DNA from: DAIOEK01 sp964648485
GTDB taxonomy: Bacteria; Chloroflexota; Anaerolineae; Anaerolineales; Anaerolineaceae
Length of the DNA: 64,000 nucleotides
NCBI GenBank assembly: GCA_964648485.1
Contig: CAZYOF010000015.1
Span: 25,295-89,294 of the forward strand
Direction: 5' to 3'
Shown here: one piece after another, positions 42,482-51,679 of the stretch
Layout: each line of letters begins with the position of its first letter
Position numbering within the stretch: position 1 is the first letter of the stretch
Made by a program: the position numbers and the translations under genes
Notes under the pieces: generated by a model
Told to the model about the DNA's origin: nothing
The model's input: only the letters and a program-made list of their open reading frames with translations
The model's database searches: none

Positions 42482-43649
42482 GCATCCTGAAAAATTTATT
42501 GTACCCATTGGACCGCAACATCCGGCATTAAAAGAGCCCGGACATTTTGAATTTACTGTGGATGGCGAAATTGTTACCGATGCATCTGTGCGGCTCGGTT
42601 TTGTTCATCGGGGAATTGAAAAGGGTACGGAAAATCGCAACTGGAATCAGAATTTGTATCTGTTGGAAAGAATTTGCGGCATTTGTTCACACGTGCATGC
42701 CATGGCATATGCGTTGGGCGTTGAAAAACTGGCAAAAGTAACCGTCCCCCCACGCGCTCAGGCAATTCGCGTGATTGTTGCCGAATTGGAAAGACTTCAC
42801 AGTCACATGTTGTGGCTGGGTGTTGCCGCGCATGAAGCCGGTTTCGATACCCTGTTCATGTACACCTGGCGAGATCGTGAAATTGTGATGGATCTGCTCG
42901 AATCTCTCTGCGGGAACCGCGTGAACTATTCAGCCAATGTACTGGGCGGTGTCAAGGTGGATATCATCGATAAAATCCGCGACAGCATTTTAAAGGGAAT
43001 CGAATACCTGGAGCCGCGGACCAGGATGTACCTGGATCTTGTCACCACCGAGAGATCTCTGATTGGTAGAACCCGGGGTATTGGTTTTATGACCCGCGAG
43101 ACTGCCGAGAAGCTCGGTACGGTGGGTCCGACAGCACGCGCGTCTGGTTTAGCCCGTGATGTTCGTTTAGAAGCACCCTACGCAGCGTATCCTGATTTCC
43201 CGGCGCAGATCGTGATGGAAGAAAAAGGCGATCTGGAAGCCCGCTTTGTCGTTCGCGTTAAAGAGCTTTTTGAAAGCTATAGACTGATCCGCGAAGTTCT
43301 GGATCACCTTCCGGAAGGAGAGATTTCAGTCCGGGTTCCCCGGCGGATACCCGAAGGCGAAACCATCAGCCGGGTGGAAGCGCCGCGCGGAGAATTGTTC
43401 TATTACATCAAGAGTAACGGCACCGAGTTCCCTGAACGGGTAAAGGTGCGGACCCCCAGCATCAACAACTTCGCATCTGTGATTGCCACGGCGGTCGGTC
43501 ATACCCTGGCAGATATCCCCATGATCCTCTCCGGGATTGATCCCTGCTTCTCGTGTAATGACCGCATGGTATCCATCCGTAAAGATGGTGAACTCACCAC
43601 CCCTGATTGGGAAGAAATTCGTAAATACGGGATTGCATATTACGCATGA
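42468..43649 (+). CDS. [NiFe]-hydrogenase large subunit, group 4 membrane-bound
   Basis: 393 residues with the catalytic NiFe site. The L1 motif ERICGICSHVHA gives C70 and C73, and the C-terminal L2 motif DPCFSCNDR gives the second Cys pair. Complex I subunit NuoD lacks these four cysteines, so this is a true hydrogenase. After DPCFSCNDR a 27-residue tail (MVSIRKDGEL to YYA) remains, suited to removal after Arg by the HycI-type protease encoded at the end of the operon. The ATG 42468 is preceded by AGGTGA; the open frame extends upstream inside the NuoC-like gene but without a site. Confidence 0.95.
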   Translation: MTQHEHPEKFIVPIGPQHPALKEPGHFEFTVDGEIVTDASVRLGFVHRGIEKGTENRNWNQNLYLLERICGICSHVHAMAYALGVEKLAKVTVPPRAQAIRVIVAELERLHSHMLWLGVAAHEAGFDTLFMYTWRDREIVMDLLESLCGNRVNYSANVLGGVKVDIIDKIRDSILKGIEYLEPRTRMYLDLVTTERSLIGRTRGIGFMTRETAEKLGTVGPTARASGLARDVRLEAPYAAYPDFPAQIVMEEKGDLEARFVVRVKELFESYRLIREVLDHLPEGEISVRVPRRIPEGETISRVEAPRGELFYYIKSNGTEFPERVKVRTPSINNFASVIATAVGHTLADIPMILSGIDPCFSCNDRMVSIRKDGELTTPDWEEIRKYGIAYYA

Positions 43650-44581
43650 GCCACAATATTCCTTCTATCATCTCTTTGTTGTTCTTTCCGGGCGGACTTT
43701 TCGTCATCCTGGGAGGTTTGATCTACGAGTATATCGACCGCAAGCTGGTTGCCCGTTTTCAGAACCGCATCGGACCCAGGTTTATCCAACCACTGGCGGA
43801 TTTCATAAAGTTACTGGCGAAGGAAGAAGTCATCCCGCACGGTGTGAACCCTGCCCTTTTCCAGTCACTCCCGGTGGTTGCCCTGGCAGCTGCATTGACC
43901 TCATCCCTCTACATTCCCATGGCAGGTTTTCAACCGGCTTATCATTTCAGGGGCAGCATGATTGTCACCCTGTATTTATTGAGTGTCCTGACAATTTGCA
44001 CCGGTCTGGCGGGAGCCAATGTTGCAGATCGTTTCTCGATTATCGGTGCGACCCGTACCATGACCCAGCTGTTTTCCTATGAAGCTCCTTTCCTGCTGGC
44101 ACTACTGGGACCAGCCATCGCAGCCGGAAGCTGGGATATCACCACCATTCACGGCTATACCCTCAGCCATCCATGGTTGCTGGTGACCCAGCCGATTGGT
44201 TTCATCGTTGCGCTGATCGGTCTCATGGGTAAACTCGAACTCCCTCCCTTTGATGCCCCTGAAGCAGAAACTGAAATTGTCTCAGGCGCGCTCACAGAAT
44301 ACTCAGGCAGGGGATACGCACTCTTCCGCCTGGGCAGAAATGTTGAATTAATCATCGGGTTGACAATGGTCGCTGCTTTCTATCTCGGCGGGGTGGCAAA
44401 TCCGCTCATCTTCCTGATCAAGACTCTCGCTCTCTTACTTTTGATTGCAGCACTCCAATCGCTGTTTGCGCGGCTGCGCATTGATCAGACCGTTGGAATG
44501 TGGTGGCGGGCAGGTGCTTTGCTGGTTCTGGTTCAATTACTGGTGATTGTTTTAATCAAGACAACAGGAGTCGCAACATGA
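43646..44581 (+). CDS. NuoH-like membrane anchor (EchB/MbhM/HyfC type)
   Basis: 311 residues, eight membrane helices. Conserved loops are RKLVARFQNRIGPRFIQPLADFIKLLAKE, FDAPEAETEIVSGALTEYSGRGYALF and the Pro-Pro of GKLELPPFDAPEAE, all family hallmarks. It anchors the peripheral hydrogenase arm and links electron transfer to the ion path. Overlaps both neighbours by four bases. Confidence 0.94.
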   Translation: MSHNIPSIISLLFFPGGLFVILGGLIYEYIDRKLVARFQNRIGPRFIQPLADFIKLLAKEEVIPHGVNPALFQSLPVVALAAALTSSLYIPMAGFQPAYHFRGSMIVTLYLLSVLTICTGLAGANVADRFSIIGATRTMTQLFSYEAPFLLALLGPAIAAGSWDITTIHGYTLSHPWLLVTQPIGFIVALIGLMGKLELPPFDAPEAETEIVSGALTEYSGRGYALFRLGRNVELIIGLTMVAAFYLGGVANPLIFLIKTLALLLLIAALQSLFARLRIDQTVGMWWRAGALLVLVQLLVIVLIKTTGVAT

Positions 44582-45009
44582 AAATCGGCAGCATGATCGG
44601 CGATATTATTGCATCATTATTCAAGAAACCCGCCACGGTTCAGTATCCATTTGAAAATATTCAGGCACCAGAGCGCTACCGGGGAAAACTGGTCTGGAAC
44701 CCTGAAAAATGCACCGGGTGCCAGTTATGCATCAAAGACTGCCCTTCTGATGCCATTGAGCTGATCACCATTGATAAGGCAAATAAGCGCTTTGTTTTAC
44801 GCTATGATGTAGATAAATGCACCTATTGTTCGCAGTGTATTGAAAACTGCCGCTTCAAGTGTCTGGATATGGATCAGAATGATTGGGAGCTGGCATCCAT
44901 TCATAAACAACCATTTACAATTTATTATGGACGAGAAGAAGATATCCAATTCCTCCTGGCAAGAAAGCCTGATGAAGCTAATCCATGCCCGGAACCAGAC
45001 GCCGGGTAA
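44578..45009 (+). CDS. Polyferredoxin subunit, 2x[4Fe-4S] (NuoI/EchF-like)
   Basis: 143 residues with an amphipathic N-terminus and two classical cluster motifs, CTGCQLCIKDCP and CTYCSQCIENCRF. It receives electrons from reduced ferredoxin and hands them to the small subunit. Starts with an ATGA overlap with the anchor gene. The linker between the cluster motifs (ITIDKANKRFVLRYD) is typical of hydrogenase rather than complex I versions. Confidence 0.92.
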   Translation: MKIGSMIGDIIASLFKKPATVQYPFENIQAPERYRGKLVWNPEKCTGCQLCIKDCPSDAIELITIDKANKRFVLRYDVDKCTYCSQCIENCRFKCLDMDQNDWELASIHKQPFTIYYGREEDIQFLLARKPDEANPCPEPDAG

Positions 45010-45451
45010 GCCCATTGCCATTGTTGGCATGGGACAACCGCTCAAAGGGGATGATTCTGTAGGAATCATCATCATAGAACGGTTGGAAAAAGCCGGACTT
45101 TCATCGAAATACTTGCTTATAAACACCGGTGCTGTTCCAGAGAATTGCACCGGTATTCTTCGCCGCCATCAACCGGAATTGGTAATTTTCGTGGATGCCG
45201 CCGATTTATATGCGCAACCGGGAGACATCCGCTTGCTGCACTATTCGCAAATGGAAAGCTATTCGATATCCACCCATTCGATTCCATTCGACATGCTGTG
45301 CCAATACATGGTGAAAGAAATCGGATGTGATATCTGGGTTTTGGGCATCCAGCCCGCCCGGAATGATTTTCTGGCATCCATCTCTCCAGAAGCAGATCAG
45401 GCAGCTCGGGTAATTGTGGAGTGGTTTTCAGACTTTCAGTTAAAAAATTAG
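44972..45451 (+). CDS. HycI-type hydrogenase maturation endopeptidase
   Basis: About 159 residues. VGMGQPLKGDDSVG and FVDAADL carry the Asp residues and STHSIPFDML the His that read the bound nickel, after which the protease removes the C-terminal tail of the large subunit. Starts at 44972 (or 44927, also in frame) inside the ferredoxin gene; neither has an ideal ribosome binding site, so it is translationally coupled. Its presence supports a working NiFe centre. Hyp accessory genes are not in the window. Confidence 0.88.
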   Translation: MKLIHARNQTPGKPIAIVGMGQPLKGDDSVGIIIIERLEKAGLSSKYLLINTGAVPENCTGILRRHQPELVIFVDAADLYAQPGDIRLLHYSQMESYSISTHSIPFDMLCQYMVKEIGCDIWVLGIQPARNDFLASISPEADQAARVIVEWFSDFQLKN

Positions 45452-45475
45452 ACCAGCCGTGATCAGGTCTGGTCT
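45450..45475 (+). terminator. Terminator of the hydrogenase operon
   Basis: AGACCAG (45450-45456) and CTGGTCT (45469-45475), loop of 12, followed by TTCTTTCT. It starts at the last codon region of the protease gene. Confidence 0.65.
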
Positions 45476-45501
45476 TTCTTTCTGCATCAGTAAAAAAACG
45501 A

Positions 45502-45936
45502 CTACTCTTCCAGCTTGGATTCAATCCATTTACCCAACTTACGGGCTCTTCTTTCCAGATAATAACCAATGGAAAGAGCCAGAACCACCCCGGCGATCCC
45601 GTAGAGTGTGCCCGGAGATAATTCTTTGACATCAAGTATGATCACTTTTCGGGCAATGGCTATCAAAGCTACTTCCAGAACAATCTCGATATGCACAACA
45701 TGCTCCACCAGATACGCCTTGATTGTTTCGAATAATTCCACCCCGATAATGATCAACAAAATGAAACCAAAGATTTCGAGCAATTGGGTGACAGATAGAA
45801 GGTAGGTCTCAGAAGAAATGATATCGATGACCAGCAGTCTGCCAAGATCGATGGTGGATAGCAGAATGACGATCGCCATCATCGCGAGCAGGGCATAAAT
45901 GATGATTCGCTCAAAAAACTTCAATCCCTTATCCAT
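45502..45936 (-). CDS. PsiE-family membrane protein
   Basis: 144 residues with four membrane segments. The family-typical segment is FILLIIIGVELFETIKAYL followed by HVEI-type EHVVHIEIVLEVALIAIARKVI, and the C-terminal tail is charged. PsiE was named as phosphate-starvation inducible in E. coli, but its molecular function is unknown. GGAGG precedes the ATG. It lies convergent to the hydrogenase operon and downstream of valS on the same strand, 22 bases away from the valS end. Confidence 0.8.
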   Translation of the reverse strand: MDKGLKFFERIIIYALLAMMAIVILLSTIDLGRLLVIDIISSETYLLSVTQLLEIFGFILLIIIGVELFETIKAYLVEHVVHIEIVLEVALIAIARKVIILDVKELSPGTLYGIAGVVLALSIGYYLERRARKLGKWIESKLEE

Positions 45937-45958
45937 CAGTGTAGTCCTCCTGTTCCTT

Positions 45959-48664
45959 CTACTTAATCTTCTGCAGCTGTTCTTTTAATTTTGCAGCAGA
46001 TTGCTGGAAGGTAAACAACTTTTGCCGTTCTTTATCTACTACGGCGGGAGGTGCTTTGGTTGCAAAAGCACTATGCAACAGGTCATCCAGGCGGGTGATC
46101 TGGCTGGTCAATTCATCCAGTTCTTTCTGCAATCTTTCCTTTTCGGCATCTGTATCGATTTCTTCTTCCAGATGAAGGAAAACCTCCACCCCGGCAACCA
46201 CAATCCCCGACATTGCATCTACATCTGCCGGTCTGCGGTCGCGTACCAATACCTGGTTGCGGTCCAGATGACCCAGGAAACAGATCGAACCAAGCTGCGC
46301 CTGAACTGTGCCAATTTTATCGCCGCAGTAAAAATGCGCTTCCAGTTTTTTACCGGGAGTGATGTTATTCTCGGTTCGATAATTACGGATTGCCCTGACA
46401 ATATCCATCACCAGGCTGAATTGATCGATAATTTTTTCGTCGTCTGCGCCCGGAGCGGCTGGTTCAGGGAAACGGGCAACAATCAGTGCATCCTGCCATC
46501 CGAGTGCTGGTTCATAACGGGCAGCGTGCTGCTGACAGGTGGTTTTGAGGTGGGTCCAGATTTCTTCCGTTACAAACGGGATGAATGGGTGCAGTAACCG
46601 CAGGGATGTATCCAGCACTTCCACCAGAATTTGTGCGGTATAGTATGCCCGGTCAGAGCTTTCTGCCATTTGCATTTTGGAAATTTCTACATACCAGTCG
46701 GCAAACTCAGACCAGAAGAAGTCATATATCTGCCTTCCGGCTTCTCCATATTGATGGGTTGAAAACAGACGGTCCACATCGCGGACCAGCTGGGCTAACC
46801 GGGTATGGATCCATTTGTCTGCCAGTGTCCATTCCGGCGCCAGCTTGGGTGAAGCCGGGGCGTTGCTGATATTCATCATGCTGAAGCGGGCAGCATTCCA
46901 CACCTTGTTGATGAAATTCCGGTTGGCTTCAACTTTTTTCACACTCAGGTTCATATCATTCCCGGGGGTGGATCCTACCAGGAGGGTAAAACGGAGTGCA
47001 TCGGTGCCCATTTCATCCATGACGATGAGCGGATCAATCACATTACCTTTGGTTTTGCTCATCTTGGCACCATGTTCATCACGGATCAATCCGTGCAGGT
47101 ACACGGTGTGGAACGGCGGTTTTCCGGTGAACTCAATCCCATCCATGATCATGCGTGCCACCCAGAAGAAAAGGATATCGTAGCCTGTCTCCAGAATGGA
47201 GGTCGGGTAGAAGTATTTGTAATCGGGTGTTTCTTCAGGCCAGCCCAATGTAGAAAACGGCCACAGACCGGATGAGAACCAGGTATCGAGTACATCAGGA
47301 TCCTGCTCCAGTTTGCTGCTGCCGCATTTGGGGCATTCTGTTGGATCTTCGCGCCTGACGATCATCTCGCCGCATTCCTGGCAGTACCATACCGGAATGC
47401 GGTGCCCCCACCACAATTGGCGGCTGATGCACCAATCTTGGATATTCTCCAGCCAGTTATAGTACACCTTGGTAAAACGATCGGGAACAATTTTAATCTC
47501 ACCATTCCGGACTGCCTCCAATCCAGCATCCGCCAGCGGTTTGATGGAGACAAACCATTGGGTGCTGATCATCGGTTCCACAATTTCGCCGCCGCGCTGT
47601 GTTCTGGGAACATTAAGCGTATAAGGCTGCTCTTTAAGTACCAGACCGGCATCGTACATATCTTTCCAGATTTTCTTCCGACAGTCAAACCGATCCATAC
47701 CGGCGTACATTCCACCCACTTCATTTACTCTGGCAGATGTATCAAACATGGATAGCATGGGCAGATTGTGGCGCTGTCCGATGGCGTAGTCATTGGGATC
47801 ATGTCCGGGTGTGATCTTGAGCGCGCCGGTTCCAAATTCCCGATCCACATAGGTATCGGCAATCACCGGGATTTCCCTTCCCAGGATCGGTACGATCACT
47901 TTTCTGCCAACAAAATTCACATAACGTGGATCCTGCGGGTGAACTGCCACGGCAGTATCTGCCAGGATTGTTTCTGGACGCGTGGTCGCGACCGGGATAT
48001 ATTCTCCGCTGTCGCCAGCCAGCATATATTTGAAATAGTACAGTGTACCGGGCTCCTGTGAGTACTCCACTTCCAGGTCAGATACAGCTGTCTTGAGACC
48101 GGGCGACCAGTTGATCATCCGCGGACCGCGGTAAATGAGCCCCTTTTCATAAAGCCTTACGAATGCTTCCCGGACTGAAACTGAAAGCCCGTCATCCAAT
48201 GTGAAGCGGGCGCGTTTCCAGTCGCATGATGCGCCCAGGCGGCGGATTTGATTGAAGATGATGCCCCCGTACTTTGCCTTCCACTCCCATGTTGTTTTTA
48301 GGAATTCCTCACGACCAATTTCCTCGCGCGATGTACCCTGCTTTTCAAGCATCTTTTCCACCTGGAGCTGGGTGGCAATTCCCGCGTGATCGCTGCCCGG
48401 TACCCACAGGGTGGGTTCCCCCTTCATACGGTGGTAGCGGATCATCAAATCTTCCATGGAGACAAACATGGCATGCCCGAGATGCAGTTCACCAGTCACA
48501 TTGGGTGGTGGGATGGAGATGACAAATGGCTTTTTACTGGCATCGAAGCCAGGCTTGTTTGGATCGTTTGTGGGTTCGAAATAACCATTCTTTTCCCAAA
48601 ATTCGTAGAGCCGCTGTTCCGTGCCTTTAAAGTCGTATGCTTTCGGTAAATTTATCTCGGTCAT
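45959..48664 (-). CDS. valS: Valyl-tRNA synthetase
   Basis: 901 residues, class I synthetase. PPPNVTGELHLGHA (HIGH motif) lies near the start and KMSKTKGNVIDPL (KMSKS) around 530. The editing domain includes TTRPETILADTAVAV and GTGALKITPGHDPNDY. Near the C-terminus is a coiled-coil arm (EEEIDTDAEKERLQKELDEL). Start 48664 follows GGAGGAAAG; the frame remains open upstream only because it runs through the T-box leader. Regulated by uncharged tRNA-Val through that leader. Confidence 0.97.
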   Translation of the reverse strand: MTEINLPKAYDFKGTEQRLYEFWEKNGYFEPTNDPNKPGFDASKKPFVISIPPPNVTGELHLGHAMFVSMEDLMIRYHRMKGEPTLWVPGSDHAGIATQLQVEKMLEKQGTSREEIGREEFLKTTWEWKAKYGGIIFNQIRRLGASCDWKRARFTLDDGLSVSVREAFVRLYEKGLIYRGPRMINWSPGLKTAVSDLEVEYSQEPGTLYYFKYMLAGDSGEYIPVATTRPETILADTAVAVHPQDPRYVNFVGRKVIVPILGREIPVIADTYVDREFGTGALKITPGHDPNDYAIGQRHNLPMLSMFDTSARVNEVGGMYAGMDRFDCRKKIWKDMYDAGLVLKEQPYTLNVPRTQRGGEIVEPMISTQWFVSIKPLADAGLEAVRNGEIKIVPDRFTKVYYNWLENIQDWCISRQLWWGHRIPVWYCQECGEMIVRREDPTECPKCGSSKLEQDPDVLDTWFSSGLWPFSTLGWPEETPDYKYFYPTSILETGYDILFFWVARMIMDGIEFTGKPPFHTVYLHGLIRDEHGAKMSKTKGNVIDPLIVMDEMGTDALRFTLLVGSTPGNDMNLSVKKVEANRNFINKVWNAARFSMMNISNAPASPKLAPEWTLADKWIHTRLAQLVRDVDRLFSTHQYGEAGRQIYDFFWSEFADWYVEISKMQMAESSDRAYYTAQILVEVLDTSLRLLHPFIPFVTEEIWTHLKTTCQQHAARYEPALGWQDALIVARFPEPAAPGADDEKIIDQFSLVMDIVRAIRNYRTENNITPGKKLEAHFYCGDKIGTVQAQLGSICFLGHLDRNQVLVRDRRPADVDAMSGIVVAGVEVFLHLEEEIDTDAEKERLQKELDELTSQITRLDDLLHSAFATKAPPAVVDKERQKLFTFQQSAAKLKEQLQKIK

Positions 48665-48715
48665 TCTTTCCTCCATCGCAGGCAATAATGATATGAATAA
48701 TGGCTTAACAAAATT

Positions 48716-48965
48716 AAACAAAAAACCCTTCATCCTGATGAGGACGAAAGGGATCTTCCGCGGTACCACCTCGGTTCGCCTGACTGGCGCACTCACTTTG
48801 CTGTAACGGGCTACCCGTGCCGTTCTACTCTCCCGCGGTGGGATTTCTTCGGCAAATCACACCAGGCGACATTCAGATCTTTACCCTGCGGGTGCTTCCA
48901 GCCTCCGGCTACCCTTCTCTATCAGTGCTTCGGACCCTACTCTTCCTGATGCAAAGATTATAACA
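48716..48965 (-). promoter_or_regulatory. T-box riboswitch (valine) upstream of valS
   Basis: The minus strand contains the T-box core GGTGGTACCGCGG (48758-48770), followed by a terminator CCCTTTCGTCC-TCATC-AGGATGAAGGG (48726-48752) and a T-rich run. Stem I elements are further upstream: GATAGAGA and GGTGGAAGC-like segments near 48890-48925. In the expected specifier loop GAATGTCGCC, the triplet GTC (48870-48868) is a valine codon. Uncharged tRNA-Val would pair with it and with the T-box to prevent termination. The specifier assignment is by eye. Confidence 0.92.
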
Positions 48966-49005
48966 TAACCTGCAAACATGGAATCAGGCAGGCTGGATAT
49001 AATTA

Positions 49006-50142
49006 ATGGATATGAATACCCGTTACCCGTATTTTCGAAAACTATTTTCCCCCGCTGTTGTGTGCATCCTTTTTTATCTCATTTACAGCGGTATCACGCT
49101 GACAAATCACCAATGGGATGTTATGACACTGGTGAGGGTCGGCGGGCATTTCGACCCGCGCGTGGGCGGGCAGGAGATGGGGTACGATGGGCAGTTCGGT
49201 TACCAGATCGCCCTTGACCCGCTGCAGGGATGGCAGTATGTAGATATCCCCGCTTACCGTTACCAGCGTATTCTGTATCCCCTGCTCGCAAGGGTTGTCT
49301 CGTTCGGGCAGGCGGAAATTATCCCCTGGGCAATGCTGATCATCAACATCCTCTCGGCAGGGATGAGCGTCTGGCTGCTGGGCAAAATTCTACACAACAA
49401 TGGCTTTTCACCCTGGTTTGCGCTCAGTTATGGGTTGTTTATCGGCACATTGATGTCAATCCGCCTTAACCTCAATGAACCGCTCGCTTACCTGCTGGCA
49501 ATTCTGGGGATTTACCTGATCGAGAAATCCAGGATGAAGTGGGCAATACTTGCTTTTGCTATGGCCGCCCTGACCAAAGAAATCATCATTCTCTTCCCGC
49601 TGGCTTTTGGGATGGAGTATCTATTCAAGAAAAGAATGAAATCAGCGGCTGCGATGCTGCTTGCCATCATACCGCTGGGAGTCTGGAAAACAATCCTCTT
49701 CTTCTGGCTGCACGACTGGGGTTTAAATTCGGGCGGAGCCATGGCGACCCCCTTTGAATGGCTGCCCTACGCTGGTTGGTGGAAACTTGCCATGATCAAC
49801 TTTAGCGGTTTTCTACAGATCAGTCTGGTGATTCTGCCGCTGGTGATTCTGCCATCCATCCTGGGAATCTGGATTAGCTTCAAAAGACTCATCCACAAGA
49901 CTTGGACAGCCGATGTATTCCTGGTTTTGTTCTATGCCGGGTTGATTCCATTTTTGCCCATGTCAAATATTGTCGATCCGATGGGAATCAGCCGCATGCT
50001 GATGTCACTGATCATAGGGTTCTTGTATTTGGGCGCGAAACAGAAATCAATATCGGTTTTGAAAAACTCGCTGCTATTTTGCCTGACATCCATATTTATC
50101 TGGAAGGATGCGTTCCTGCCGGTAGGAACCTACCGGGAATAA
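49006..50142 (+). CDS. Polytopic membrane protein, AZOBR_p60025-like, surface glycopolymer family
   Basis: 378 residues, about nine to ten membrane segments. The N-terminal block GYDGQFGYQIALDP followed by YRYQRILYPLLARV is characteristic of a family annotated as cell-surface glycopolymer formation proteins with a GT-C-like topology. The aspartate in GYDGQ is in the position of a catalytic or lipid-phosphate binding residue. TATAAT at 48998-49003 lies almost on the start codon and no ribosome binding site is seen, so the transcript may be leaderless from the second ATG (49012). Exact substrate unknown. Confidence 0.75.
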   Translation: MDMNTRYPYFRKLFSPAVVCILFYLIYSGITLTNHQWDVMTLVRVGGHFDPRVGGQEMGYDGQFGYQIALDPLQGWQYVDIPAYRYQRILYPLLARVVSFGQAEIIPWAMLIINILSAGMSVWLLGKILHNNGFSPWFALSYGLFIGTLMSIRLNLNEPLAYLLAILGIYLIEKSRMKWAILAFAMAALTKEIIILFPLAFGMEYLFKKRMKSAAAMLLAIIPLGVWKTILFFWLHDWGLNSGGAMATPFEWLPYAGWWKLAMINFSGFLQISLVILPLVILPSILGIWISFKRLIHKTWTADVFLVLFYAGLIPFLPMSNIVDPMGISRMLMSLIIGFLYLGAKQKSISVLKNSLLFCLTSIFIWKDAFLPVGTYRE

Positions 50143-50143
50143 A

Positions 50144-50434
50144 CTAATCCGTGCCATCCACGATAAAGGCACGTGTATATGCGGCTTCCTTTCGCATTGT
50201 CCAGGCAGGTGCATACTCAGGGGAATTTAACCAGGTTTTGGCTTTTTGCCGGTCTTCAAACTGCAGAACCACAATCCGGCTGGGTTGATCATCACCTTCC
50301 ACAAGTTCCGGGTCACCTCCGCGGACCAGATACTTACCACCATAAAGCTTCAAGGTGGGTGGCGAAAGTTTCTTGTAGGCTTCGTATATTTCTGCATTGT
50401 GAACGTCTATTTCAAGGATGATGTAGGCTGTCAT
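50144..50434 (-). CDS. DUF1330 family protein
   Basis: 96 residues with the ferredoxin-like alpha/beta fold of DUF1330. Conserved segments are YIILEIDVHNAEIYEAYKK, GGKYLVRGGDPE and PSRIVVLQFEDRQKAKTWLNSPEY. Dimeric alpha/beta barrel proteins of this kind often have no known substrate. The ATG 50434 has AGGAGG four bases upstream, ruling out the longer frame. Follows gmd after a terminator. Confidence 0.88.
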   Translation of the reverse strand: MTAYIILEIDVHNAEIYEAYKKLSPPTLKLYGGKYLVRGGDPELVEGDDQPSRIVVLQFEDRQKAKTWLNSPEYAPAWTMRKEAAYTRAFIVDGTD

Positions 50435-50450
50435 ATTCCTCCTGAAAAAA

Positions 50451-50474
50451 GAGCGAAGAGTATTCTCTTCGCTC
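50451..50474 (-). terminator. Intrinsic terminator of gmd
   Basis: GAGCGAAGAG / CTCTTCGCTC, perfect 10-bp stem with loop of four, followed on the minus strand by TTTTTT. It lies ten bases after the gmd stop codon and overlaps the leader of the DUF1330 gene. Confidence 0.88.
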
Positions 50475-50483
50475 AAAATGGTT

Positions 50484-51554
50484 TCATCTGCCCATACTCA
50501 CAACCTGGTCATCCCAGTGATGCCAGTCTCCGAAACGCTCATTCACTACCTTTTTACCTTCACCCGGGCAGGGCATTCCAGCCAGTTCCAGATCGGCATC
50601 CACCATAATCCGCACCAGTTCATGGAATTTCACCCTGGGTTCCCAGTGCAACTCTTTCTTTGCTTTGGAAGGATCTGCGAGTAGGTAATCCACTTCGGTT
50701 GGACGGAAATAGCGTGGGTCGATCTCCACATACTGGTGCCAATCCATATCCGCGTAGCCAAATGCCTCATCCAGGAATTCGGAGATTTTGTATGATTCAC
50801 CTGTTCCGATGACAAAATCATCGGCTTTATCTTGCTGCAATATTTGCCACTGTGCTTCGACATACTCAGGGGAGTAACCCCAATCGCGCCTACTTTCAAG
50901 ATTTCCTAAAAACAATTTCTTCTGCCGGCCGGCTTTTATTTCTGCCAGAGCACGGGTAATCTTCCGTGTGACAAAGGTCTCGCCACGGCGGGGAGATTCG
51001 TGGTTGAACAGGATGCCGTTGGATACAAACAGGTTATATCCTTCACGGTAATTGCGGGCTACCCAATATGAGTAGACCTTGGCGGCAGCGTACGGGCTGC
51101 GAGGTTCAAAGGGTGTCTGCTCGTTCTGGGGAGGATTCGTCCCGCCAAACATTTCAGAAGAGGATGCCTGATAGAAGCGGGCATCGATTCCGCTCTTACG
51201 CATGGCTTCCAGAATGCGGATGGTCCCCAAACCGGTTACATCGCCCGTGTATTCGGGCATATCAAAACTAACCCGCACATGACTCTGTGCAGCCATATGA
51301 TAAATTTCTTCCGGTTTGATGGAGTAGATGACGTTGACCAACGTGTCTGAAGATGTTACATCTCCGTAGTGAAGGTAGAGATGCACTTTCTTGCCATTGC
51401 TGTGTGGATCGCTATAAAGGTGATCTATCCGGCGGGTATTAAAAGTGCTTGCCCGGCGAATGACCCCATGAACTTCATAACCTTTTGCCAAAAGCAACTC
51501 AGCCAGGTATGATCCATCCTGTCCGGTAATGCCTGTAATCAGTGCTTTTTTCAT
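50484..51554 (-). CDS. gmd: GDP-mannose 4,6-dehydratase
   Basis: First step from GDP-mannose to GDP-fucose, GDP-rhamnose or GDP-perosamine used in surface glycans. 356 residues, extended SDR: TGITGQDGSYLAELLL for NADP, catalytic SSSEMFG and YAAAK (Tyr-x-x-x-Lys), and the GMD-specific RRASTFNTRRIDHLY near the N-terminus. The C-terminal GDP-binding part includes RPTEVDYLLADPSKAKKEL. No fucose synthetase follows; the next step must be encoded elsewhere. Monocistronic. Confidence 0.96.
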   Translation of the reverse strand: MKKALITGITGQDGSYLAELLLAKGYEVHGVIRRASTFNTRRIDHLYSDPHSNGKKVHLYLHYGDVTSSDTLVNVIYSIKPEEIYHMAAQSHVRVSFDMPEYTGDVTGLGTIRILEAMRKSGIDARFYQASSSEMFGGTNPPQNEQTPFEPRSPYAAAKVYSYWVARNYREGYNLFVSNGILFNHESPRRGETFVTRKITRALAEIKAGRQKKLFLGNLESRRDWGYSPEYVEAQWQILQQDKADDFVIGTGESYKISEFLDEAFGYADMDWHQYVEIDPRYFRPTEVDYLLADPSKAKKELHWEPRVKFHELVRIMVDADLELAGMPCPGEGKKVVNERFGDWHHWDDQVVSMGR

Positions 51555-51623
51555 GGGTAATCTCCTGTTTTCAGATACGGTAAAGTATAACCAGTGGGTA
51601 AAATCCTGTCAAACCAATAAAAA

Positions 51624-51660
51624 ATGGATTGGAAGGGAAATTTTATCCCATCCAATCCAT
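51624..51660 (-). terminator. Intrinsic terminator of the beta-helix protein gene
   Basis: ATGGATTGGA (51624-51633) and TCCAATCCAT (51651-51660) with inner GGGA/TCCC pairing, followed on the minus strand by TTTTTTATT. It lies 20 bases after the stop codon. Confidence 0.8.
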
Positions 51661-51679
51661 TTGTGGAACGCTATTTCGT

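Noticed and set aside
36962..45009. Respiratory complex I (nuo operon)
   Set aside because: Many subunits are Nuo-like, but the large subunit has both hydrogenase cysteine pairs and a HycI protease follows. NuoE/F/G are absent.
48665..48796. Longer N-terminus of valS
   Set aside because: The upstream frame runs through the T-box terminator; GGAGGAAAG marks 48664.
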